DNA from: Nitrososphaerota archaeon
GTDB taxonomy: Archaea; Thermoproteota; Nitrososphaeria; Nitrososphaerales; Gagatemarchaeaceae
Assembly: GCA_028867035.1 (NCBI GenBank)
Contig: JAGWHB010000005.1
Location: forward strand, 1 to 64,000
Reading direction: 5' to 3'
DNA: 64,000 nucleotides
The translations under genes were made by a program, and so were the position numbers. Below the pieces are notes generated by a model. It was not told the origin of the DNA and made no database searches. It worked only from the letters and a program-made list of their open reading frames with translations. Below are positions 57,909 through 64,000 of this stretch, piece after piece. Within the stretch, counting starts at the first letter, position 1. The number at the start of each line of letters is the position of its first letter.

Positions 57909-58651
57909 GTGAAAGTAGGAGCGCAATCAACATGATCTCTGGCGGGGTCGACTCCGTCACCACGGCCTACTACGTCAACAAGGAGCTGAAGCCCAAGAAC
58001 CAGCTTCTGATATTCTGCAACTACAAGCAGAGGACCTACGATTACGAGGAGTTCTGCATCAGACAGATTTCGAAGGCGCTCGACGTCCCCCTGAAGATAA
58101 TCGACCTCAAGTGGCTCGGGGACATCAGCACCTCTGTTCTCACCCATCCGGAGAAGGAGATAGCCGAGACCAAGGAGGCCGACCTCTGGGACCCGGACAA
58201 GGCGAGGCAGAGGATACTGAAGTGGTGGGACCCGTGCAGGAACGCCGTCCTCCTGCTCGTGGGCCTCTCCCATGCCGAATCATTCTACATCTCCAAGGGG
58301 GAGCGATATGACGTGCACATCGGCATCCGCAGGGAAACCCCGGTGGTGATGAAGGACAACACTCCGGAATTCCTCGAAGAAATGAACAGGGCCGCGGAGC
58401 AGGCCACACACCACGGCGGGTACAGGCTGCTCGCCCCGCTAATCACCTACGACAAGGACAAGGTGGTCGAACTTGGGGAGAAGCTGGGTGTCCCATGGGA
58501 GTACACCTACAGCTGTTACGCAGGGCATGGTTTCAGGACGGTCAAGGGCAGGAAGTTGCCAGTTCACTGCGCCATTTGTTCAAATTGCGCCCGCCGGAAG
58601 CTCGCCTTCAGGGACGCAGGGGTCAAAGACCCCTCGATCTACGCCCAATGA
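57905..58651 (+). CDS. queC: 7-cyano-7-deazaguanine synthase (QueC-like)
   Basis: A 248-aa protein with the PP-loop pyrophosphatase motif MISGGVDSVTTAYY at the N-terminus, a central LKWLGDIS, and the C-terminal zinc site C-x2-C-x2-C type (HCAICSNCARRKLAF). QueC converts 7-carboxy-7-deazaguanine to preQ0 with ATP and ammonia, a precursor of archaeosine in archaeal tRNA. The chain is somewhat longer and more divergent than bacterial QueC, so a related PP-loop amidating enzyme is an alternative. Confidence 0.8.
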   Translation: MSESRSAINMISGGVDSVTTAYYVNKELKPKNQLLIFCNYKQRTYDYEEFCIRQISKALDVPLKIIDLKWLGDISTSVLTHPEKEIAETKEADLWDPDKARQRILKWWDPCRNAVLLLVGLSHAESFYISKGERYDVHIGIRRETPVVMKDNTPEFLEEMNRAAEQATHHGGYRLLAPLITYDKDKVVELGEKLGVPWEYTYSCYAGHGFRTVKGRKLPVHCAICSNCARRKLAFRDAGVKDPSIYAQ

Positions 58652-58728
58652 GAAGGCTCTCCAGGACTGAAACCATCGAAAATCCCTCTTAACTTCAAAT
58701 ACTCTCTCATCGGACAGCCTGTATTCGT

Positions 58729-61068
58729 TTGCAGCCACAGTTCTCAGCGAAGCTTGAGGCCACGGCTTGGGACCCCAAGCTGGAAGCTGAGATGAGACAG
58801 ATATGGGAATATGAAAGAATCTTCGAGTTCAAGCCGTCCAACAACAAGAATCGTAACTTCGTGATGGACACCCCGCCCCCCTACCCTTCGGGAAAGCCTT
58901 GGCACCCCGGAGCACTGACCCAGTACACCCAGATCGACATGATCGCCAGGTCGGCAAGGATGCGGGGCCTGAACGTCCTCTATCCCATCGGGATAGACAG
59001 GAACGGCCTTCCGGTGGAGATCTACGCGGAAAGGAAGTACAGGGTGCAGATGAGGAAGACGCCGCGGGAGGAGTTCATCAACCTCTGCAAGCACGCCCTA
59101 GACGACCTGGAGGCATACATGGTCGGCCTTCTGAAGACTCTCGGGATTTCGGGGGACTACTACAACAAGTACAGGACCGACTCGGAGGAATACAGGAAGC
59201 TCACCCAGTGGTCGTTCATCGAGCTGTGGAAGAAGGGACTGGTCTACGTGGCGAACCGCCCGAACAACTACTGTGTGGACTGTAACACGACGATAGCTGA
59301 CGCTGAAATCGAATATGAAGAGCTCCCCACCTTCCTCGTAACAAACACATTCAGGGTAAAGGACTCGAAGGCGGAGCTGGCTGTGGCCACCACCCGGCCC
59401 GAGCTCCTCGCAGCATGCCAGATGCTGGTGGTGAACCCGACCGACGGGCGGTACAAGAAGCTTATTGGAAAGACGGCCGTGATCCCGATCTACAACAGGG
59501 AGGTACCGATCAGGGGGCACAAGAGCGTCGACCCGAAGTTCGGGAGCGGAGTGGTGATGGCGTGCAGCTACGGTGACTATAACGACGTATTGCTGTTCAG
59601 GGAGTTCAAGCTCAAGGAGATCGTCGCCGTAGACATGGACGGTAAGATGACCGCAGTCACTGGAAAGTATGCCGGGGTCTCGATAAAGGACGCGAGGTCG
59701 CAGATAATCCAGGACCTGCAGGAGATGGGCGTAGCGACGAAGGTGGAGCAGATCCAGCACAGGACCCCTCTCTGCGAGCGGAGCAAGACACCCATCGAAA
59801 TCATTCCCATGGAGGAGTACTACCTCAAGCAGCTGGAGTTCAAGCCTGCCATAAGGAAGATCGCCAAGAAGATAGAGTTCCACCCGGCTATGCACCGCCA
59901 GATACTCCTCGACTGGATAGACGTGCTCACCACCGACTATCCGATCTCTAGGCGAAGATACTATGCCACTGAGATCCCTGTGTGGTACTGCAGCAAGTGC
60001 AACACCCCCCACCTCCCGAAGCCCGGGGTCTACTACAGGCCCTGGAGGGACGAGGCGCCGTTCAAGAAGTGCAAGAAGTGTGGGAACACGAAGTTCGTGG
60101 GTGAGACCAGGACCTTCGACACCTGGATGGATTCTAGCCTGTCGCCGCTCTACATCTCGAAGCACCTGAAGAACGCCCGATTCCACAGCCTGACTTATCC
60201 GGCGACCATCAGGGTCCAGGGGAAGGACATAGTGAGGACCTGGCTCTACTACACCCTGCTCAAGTGCTACCAGTTGACGGGAAAGGAGCCGTTCAAGCAT
60301 GCGTGGATAGGAGGGCTCGGGCAGGACTCCCAGGGGAGGGCGATGAGGAAGAGCCTGGGGAACTTCGTCGACCCGGAGCCCATCTTCGCGAAGTACGGCG
60401 CCGACGCGTTCAGGTTCTATGGGGCCTCCGAGGCCGGCCAGGGGTACGACTTCAGGTTCAGCGAAGAGAGGATCGCGGGGGCAGGGAAGTTCCTGACGAA
60501 GCTCTGGAACACGTGCAGGTTCATCAGCTCTTTCCCGGTGCCAGAAAAGGCGGAGCTCACCTGGACCGACAAATGGATGCTCAACGAACTCGGAAAATTG
60601 ACCCAGGACTGCGTGGGGGCCTACGAGCGCTTCGACGTGTTCACTGTGTCGACGAAGATCAGAGAGTTCCTCTGGAACGTGTTCGCGTCCAACTATCTGG
60701 AGATGGCGAAGGGGAGGGCCTACGGAGACAGCGCGACGAAGGAGGAGCAGGAGGCGGCCTGGTACACACTCCACAAGGTGGTCAAGAGCATGCTGCTGCT
60801 GCTCGCTCCCATGACCCCCTACCTGACCGACACCGTGTGGAGGAAGCAGTATGGCACCCAGAGCATACATCTGGAGGCATTCCCGAAAGCCGAACGGTTC
60901 GAAGTGAGCGAGAAGGTGAGCCAGAGCATAATGGAGTTCAACGCCCAGGTCTGGAAGACAAAGAGGGACAAGGGCCTGGCCCTGAAGGACCCGATAGCGG
61001 CCAAGATACCTGCCAACCTCAAGCACTTCGAGAAGGACCTGATGCGGATGCACCACATCACGAAATAA
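58729..61068 (+). CDS. valS: Valyl-tRNA synthetase
   Basis: A 779-aa class I synthetase. The HIGH-type motif is in TPPPYPSGKPWHPGALTQY. The editing domain has AVATTRPELLAACQMLV. The KMSKS-type motif is AMRKSLGNFVDP. Zinc-type Cys pairs are seen in WYCSKCNTPH and CKKCGNTKF. It charges tRNA-Val in the cytoplasm. The HIGH motif is changed to H-P-G-A and KMSKS to M-R-K-S, both within known class I variation. The TTG start is about 30 nt from TCAAATACT. Confidence 0.92.
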   Translation: MQPQFSAKLEATAWDPKLEAEMRQIWEYERIFEFKPSNNKNRNFVMDTPPPYPSGKPWHPGALTQYTQIDMIARSARMRGLNVLYPIGIDRNGLPVEIYAERKYRVQMRKTPREEFINLCKHALDDLEAYMVGLLKTLGISGDYYNKYRTDSEEYRKLTQWSFIELWKKGLVYVANRPNNYCVDCNTTIADAEIEYEELPTFLVTNTFRVKDSKAELAVATTRPELLAACQMLVVNPTDGRYKKLIGKTAVIPIYNREVPIRGHKSVDPKFGSGVVMACSYGDYNDVLLFREFKLKEIVAVDMDGKMTAVTGKYAGVSIKDARSQIIQDLQEMGVATKVEQIQHRTPLCERSKTPIEIIPMEEYYLKQLEFKPAIRKIAKKIEFHPAMHRQILLDWIDVLTTDYPISRRRYYATEIPVWYCSKCNTPHLPKPGVYYRPWRDEAPFKKCKKCGNTKFVGETRTFDTWMDSSLSPLYISKHLKNARFHSLTYPATIRVQGKDIVRTWLYYTLLKCYQLTGKEPFKHAWIGGLGQDSQGRAMRKSLGNFVDPEPIFAKYGADAFRFYGASEAGQGYDFRFSEERIAGAGKFLTKLWNTCRFISSFPVPEKAELTWTDKWMLNELGKLTQDCVGAYERFDVFTVSTKIREFLWNVFASNYLEMAKGRAYGDSATKEEQEAAWYTLHKVVKSMLLLLAPMTPYLTDTVWRKQYGTQSIHLEAFPKAERFEVSEKVSQSIMEFNAQVWKTKRDKGLALKDPIAAKIPANLKHFEKDLMRMHHITK

Positions 61069-61151
61069 CGATCGTCAGTAATCCGTCGTTTGACGAATTC
61101 TACACCCATTTCTTGACGATTTTATATATGAAACTCCCTCATTCGTAAAGG

Positions 61152-61274
61152 TTGCAAGTCGTCGTTGCGCGCAGCCGCTGCATCTGGTGCGATGACATTC
61201 TTGATTCAAGCAACAGCATGGAAATGGCGTACAGTTGCTGCTCGGATTGCTTGTACCCAATGCCAACGGAGTAG
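61152..61274 (+). CDS. Small Cys-rich protein (40 aa)
   Basis: It has C-x2-C (CIWCDD) and later CCSDC, so a small zinc ribbon. The TTG start lies 27 nt after a strong TATA box (TTTATAT, 61121-61127), as in other leaderless genes here. It converges with the aldo/keto reductase gene. Function unknown. Confidence 0.55.
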   Translation: MQVVVARSRCIWCDDILDSSNSMEMAYSCCSDCLYPMPTE

Positions 61275-61280
61275 CGCAGG

Positions 61281-62084
61281 CTAACCCGCTGTCAGCCGCT
61301 CGTATTCGGCTGCGTCGAATCTGACGGAGACCGACGAGGCGTTTTCCTCAAGATGGGCAAGGTTCGTCGCCTTCGGGATGGCCACCACCTGTTCGTCGCG
61401 GGTCACCCAGTTGAGCATCATTTGCGCCGGCGTCATCTTGTACTTCTGGAGCAGCTCGTTCGGGATTGAGTTTGCGATTCTCCCCTGGGCGAGGGGACTG
61501 TAGGCGATCAGTGTGACCTTCTCCCTGTCGCAATATGGGAGGACTTCAGCCTCGACGTAGCGGTTGCTCAGCGAGTATTCGACCTGGTTGGAAACTATCT
61601 CGTTCTTGGTCAGAGCGGCCCTAGCGTCGTCCGTCTCGGCGACGCTGAAGTTGCTCACCCCGATGTACCTTACCGCTCCTTCCTTGACGAGCCGCTCCAT
61701 CGCTGACATGGTCTCCTGGATGGGTACGCTCGGGTCGGGCCAGTGCACCTGGTACAGGTCGATGTGGGAGGTCTGCAGCCTTTGGAGGCTCGCCCTGCAC
61801 GATCTGAGCACGTCGTCGTAGTGGAGGTGACCGGGGGCCACCTTCGATGCGATGAAGACGTCTTTGCGGATGTCCTTGACGGCCTCCCCCACGACCTCCT
61901 CCGACCGCCCTGAAGCATACATCTCCGCCGTGTCGATGTGGTTGATGCCGAGTTCGATCCCTCTCCTGAGGGCAAGCACCTGCCCTTCTCGTTCCTCGGA
62001 GCTTCTGTACGACCCTATCCTCCAGGTGCCCATCCCAATCGTCGAAATCTTCTCCTTCGTCCGACCGAGCAGGCGGTATTCCAC
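61281..62084 (-). CDS. Aldo/keto reductase
   Basis: A 267-aa (beta/alpha)8 reductase, paralogue of the one at 55980-56804. The tetrad is visible as Asp and Tyr in DTAEMYASGRSEEV, Lys in IASKVAPGH and His in YQVHWPDPSVP. The cofactor site is VAIPKATNLAHL. The start is an ATG (MEYRLLGRTKEKIS). The substrate is unknown. Confidence 0.88.
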   Translation of the reverse strand: MEYRLLGRTKEKISTIGMGTWRIGSYRSSEEREGQVLALRRGIELGINHIDTAEMYASGRSEEVVGEAVKDIRKDVFIASKVAPGHLHYDDVLRSCRASLQRLQTSHIDLYQVHWPDPSVPIQETMSAMERLVKEGAVRYIGVSNFSVAETDDARAALTKNEIVSNQVEYSLSNRYVEAEVLPYCDREKVTLIAYSPLAQGRIANSIPNELLQKYKMTPAQMMLNWVTRDEQVVAIPKATNLAHLEENASSVSVRFDAAEYERLTAG

Positions 62085-62132
62085 GCGAAGCAGCCGATTC
62101 GCCTGCCTTTAGAATTATCACGGTGAGAAAGG

Positions 62133-62141
62133 ACATAAAGC
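62133..62141 (+). promoter_or_regulatory. TATA box of tRNA-Thr
   Basis: ACATAAAGC centred about 28 nt upstream of the first base of tRNA-Thr. Confidence 0.5.
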
Positions 62142-62164
62142 GAGTTCGGGGCGAGCCTAGTCGG

Positions 62165-62267
62165 GCCAGCGTAGCTCAGCCTGGTTAGAGGGAGACCGAC
62201 TTCAGCACCTGCCTTGTATCCTGTGAAGGAAAGCAGGGGGTCGCGAGATCGAATCTCGCCGCTGGCT
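62165..62267 (+). tRNA. tRNA-Thr (anticodon TGT) with two apparent mini-introns
   Basis: Acceptor GCCAGCG (62165-62171) pairs with CGCTGGC (62260-62266). Anticodon stem CCTGC (62208-62212) pairs with GCAGG (62233-62237), and the anticodon TGT is at 62215-62217. The T arm is GCGAG-ATCGAAT-CTCGC. To give a normal cloverleaf, 15 nt must be removed from the D-arm 3' side (about 62191-62205) and 13 nt from the anticodon loop (62219-62231, position 37/38). The D stem then becomes GCTC/GAGC and the mature tRNA 75 nt. The T-loop has A where T54 is usual. Confidence 0.85.
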
Positions 62268-63103
62268 CATCTTTGGTAATTACCCCACTTTCGCTTGAGC
62301 GTCTTCATTTTGACGTACACCCGGTCCTCGTTTAGAAGTACGTCGCGTATCGACTTCGCACCGAGCCCTTGGCTCAACAATCCTTCCACCCTCGTTTCTA
62401 ACCAATCCGGCCAGTGCCTTTGGAAGGTCGAGGCGCTGCATAGCTTTTCGAGTAGCTTCCTTCTGTGCGTCAGCACTTCAGGGTTGAAGATTTGGATTCG
62501 TGCAGCTTCAGCCGCCGAGATGGCTACTACCCAGACTCCCTTGGACACTCCCGCTGTGTTATGGCACCCCATTGAGTCGAGCAGTTTCCGAACAAGGTCG
62601 GTGTTGGGCGAGGTGACGATGAACACAGCTTTGTTCCTCAGGTTTACGGTGCCGTCGGAGTCGGCTAGCCCTCTGAGAAACCACAAACGGAATTCGGCAG
62701 GTGCCGCCAGCAGCCGGTCCATTTTGACTGGTACATACGAGGTCAGCTCTGCCCTTGCAAGACCGAGGCATGCGGTCTTCAACCACGAAACGACCAATGA
62801 ATAGCTCGATAGCCATCTGTATGCACCGTGCGGCTCGCTCGGCCTGGGAGGCTCGTCAGCTATCCTGCCGATGGGGACGCCAAGTATCTTAATGCATTCC
62901 GAAACGTATTCACCCAAAGCAAGGTTCTCCGTGTGCTTCTTGCACAAGCCGATTCCAATCCTTGCCTTCTGGCTTCCCGAAGCGAACTGCTTTACGGCAT
63001 CGCCAACCAACCACCCGAGCAGGTAGTAGACCCGCTTGGGCAGCCTACCAGGGTAGACGTGGTCATCCCCGGGCAGGCCCAGAGCGTTGCAGAGCTTCAG
63101 CAC
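62267..63103 (-). CDS. LAGLIDADG homing-endonuclease-like protein
   Basis: A 278-aa product from GTG. Two LAGLIDADG motifs (YYLLGWLVGDAVKQ and FLRGLADSDGTVN) with about 120 residues between, then a helix-turn-helix-like C-terminus (GAKSIRDVLLNEDRV). Its stop touches the 3' end of tRNA-Thr on the other strand. The coding pattern continues upstream of the GTG (LPSRVHSPDDLADAVLKL). An ATG at 63191 would join it if the run of seven C at 63178-63184 were one base shorter, so the gene may have a +1 frameshift or the sequence an error. The restored protein would have 307 aa. Confidence 0.7.
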   Translation of the reverse strand: MLKLCNALGLPGDDHVYPGRLPKRVYYLLGWLVGDAVKQFASGSQKARIGIGLCKKHTENLALGEYVSECIKILGVPIGRIADEPPRPSEPHGAYRWLSSYSLVVSWLKTACLGLARAELTSYVPVKMDRLLAAPAEFRLWFLRGLADSDGTVNLRNKAVFIVTSPNTDLVRKLLDSMGCHNTAGVSKGVWVVAISAAEAARIQIFNPEVLTHRRKLLEKLCSASTFQRHWPDWLETRVEGLLSQGLGAKSIRDVLLNEDRVYVKMKTLKRKWGNYQR

Positions 63104-63191
63104 CGCGTCGGCGAGGTCGTCGGGGGAATGAACGCGGCTGGGTAAGGATATTGTTTGGTGGTTGACTTCGAGTTCTGGGGGGGATTCTCAT

Positions 63192-63433
63192 GCGCCGTTG
63201 GTTTTATGGCCGGATCCATCGTCGTTATCATCTTACCATCTTCCTGACCACGCTAGTGAACTCCCTCGGTTTGGACAGAGGATATGAACTGGAGCTCTTC
63301 TGCGATTTGGTTTCTGGGAGGGTACACTGAAAGTGTGACCCAGCGTCCGCGCTGTGTCCCCTGATGGGAAGGCTAGGTCGAGGGACCGAAATGCCAGATT
63401 GGCACGGAAAGCCCTCCCGCGGCTCTTCTCAGG
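63192..63433. other. Short gene-free stretch
   Basis: On the plus strand a 47-codon frame starts at ATG 63190 (RRWFYGRIHRRYHLTIFL). It has no promoter support and was not called. TTTTATGG at 63202-63209 may be part of the promoter of the LAGLIDADG gene on the minus strand. Confidence 0.25.
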
Positions 63434-63814
63434 CTAGCTGCTCTTCTTGAGCACTTCGAAGACGTCGCGGACAGTTGCCGCAAGATAGGGCCCGTAGTCC
63501 TCGTCGCTGAACTCCACCACGTCGACCCTGCCTGCCTTGACAGCGATTCTATAGCTCAGAAGATGGTAGCAAACCTCCTCTCTCCCTCCAAGGACTTTGA
63601 AGTAGAAGTTGCTGCAGGAGCAGTATGGCCTTTCAGGGTCGATGAATTCGTCTCCCATCTTTCCGACGACAGCGCAGATCTTTCTCCCGCTGGGTTTGAA
63701 ACGGATCTCCTTGACACAGCCTGACAGAACAGCATCGAGGGCCTTGTCGAACTTCCGTTCATATTTGGCGAACTCGGGTACTTTCGCTCTGAGTTTTTCT
63801 TTCTCTTCTGACAC
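63434..63814 (-). CDS. SWIM zinc-finger protein
   Basis: A 126-aa protein whose centre has the SWIM pattern: YCSCSNFYFKVLGG (Cys-x-Cys) followed by EVCYHLLS (Cys-x-His). Small archaeal SWIM proteins are thought to bind nucleic acids or repair factors. The GTG start lies 4 bp after the stop of the Y-family polymerase gene, so the two are probably co-transcribed and linked to DNA damage tolerance. Confidence 0.8.
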   Translation of the reverse strand: MSEEKEKLRAKVPEFAKYERKFDKALDAVLSGCVKEIRFKPSGRKICAVVGKMGDEFIDPERPYCSCSNFYFKVLGGREEVCYHLLSYRIAVKAGRVDVVEFSDEDYGPYLAATVRDVFEVLKKSS

Positions 63815-63818
63815 TATC

Positions 63819-64000
63819 TCACTTGGCCGGTTGCAGGAACTCGGACAGGGAACTCTGGTCTTGGTCGCTCCTGAGGTCAGAGACGCGGATGCCCACCCTC
63901 CTGAACTCTCTGTCGACGGAACCGCTCAGGTCTTCGAAGAGGTCGAGGATGTCACTCTCCACGATGGAGAGGTCGTCGATTGGTGTCTCGAAAGTCTTGC
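63819..64000 (-). CDS. Y-family DNA polymerase (Dpo4/DinB-like), C-terminal end
   Basis: Only the last 60 codons are in the window. SGSVDREFRRVGIRVSDLRS followed by DQDQSSLSEFLQ is the usual end of Dpo4/DinB proteins (little-finger strand Arg-x-x-Gly-Val/Ile-Arg-x-Ser, then a Gln/Ser-Leu-x-x-Phe tail). The enzyme bypasses damaged template bases. The catalytic part lies outside the window, so the call rests on the C-terminus. Confidence 0.6.
   Translation of the reverse strand, partial: KTFETPIDDLSIVESDILDLFEDLSGSVDREFRRVGIRVSDLRSDQDQSSLSEFLQPAK

Noticed and set aside
59098-61056. 652-codon open frame antisense to valS
   Set aside because: It is the complement of a clearly coding synthetase gene and shows no domain.

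Overview
The window is archaeal, G+C-rich and gene-dense. It opens with the 5' part of an archaeal-type 16S rRNA gene on the minus strand. It carries an archaeal release factor aRF1, an archaeal UMP kinase, a fused gamma-alpha 2-oxoacid:ferredoxin oxidoreductase, intron-containing tRNAs and many leaderless promoters, with a TATA-like box centred about 25-30 nt before an ATG, GTG or TTG start. The rRNA and the gene set (AbrB-PhoU regulator, HerA-type ATPase, PriL-like primase subunit, membrane-anchored winged-helix proteins) fit the Nitrososphaeria/Thaumarchaeota side of the TACK archaea, possibly a non-ammonia-oxidising lineage (no amo genes here). That placement is an inference, not a phylogeny.

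Layout. 1-12.0 kb: 16S rRNA; three minus-strand genes whose promoters share 11-bp-spaced CCCAAAT repeats; a BtpA-like protein; an MFS permease fused to a DUF47/PhoU-like domain; a YjjX-type NTPase; a membrane-anchored regulator with a Met/Gly-rich exported protein; the ferredoxin oxidoreductase pair; an AbrB-PhoU regulator. 12.07-22.9 kb: a tRNA-Leu(CAA), apparently with two introns, is the attachment site of a 10.7-kb integrated element bounded by a 26-bp direct repeat. The tyrosine integrase gene spans the att core, so its 5' end now lies at the far right end. Cargo: small DNA-binding proteins, membrane or exported proteins, a GHKL ATPase, and a coupled pair made of a TIR-like protein and a protein resembling the HK97 capsid/encapsulin fold. 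22.9-27.46 kb: a membrane/cupredoxin cluster and a PadR-membrane-SRPBCC regulator, followed by a third, shorter att-like copy, so possibly an older island.

28-42 kb: metabolic and informational genes: DUF885, a PEP-mutase/isocitrate-lyase family protein, a CBS-domain membrane protein, pyrH, aRF1 interrupted by a 529-aa LAGLIDADG intein exactly after GGQ, surface proteins, a PriL-like primase subunit with a PriX-like C-terminus, and a TGS GTPase. 42-51 kb: a five-gene overlapping operon: a degenerate HerA/FtsK-like protein, a RecA-like ATPase, a membrane protein, a membrane-anchored HerA-type ATPase, and a disordered protein with a possible PD-(D/E)xK-like end. A divergent winged-helix gene with a perfect palindrome in the promoter region sits beside it. 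This may be a DNA-translocation or defence machine. 52-64 kb: surface proteins with a membrane-anchored regulator, a truncated PriX-like copy, two aldo/keto reductases, a QueC operon, valS, a tRNA-Thr(TGT) with two apparent mini-introns, a LAGLIDADG endonuclease gene with a probable C-run frameshift, a SWIM protein and the 3' end of a Y-family polymerase gene.

No CRISPR array or known insertion sequence was seen. All family assignments were made by eye from motifs, without database searches.
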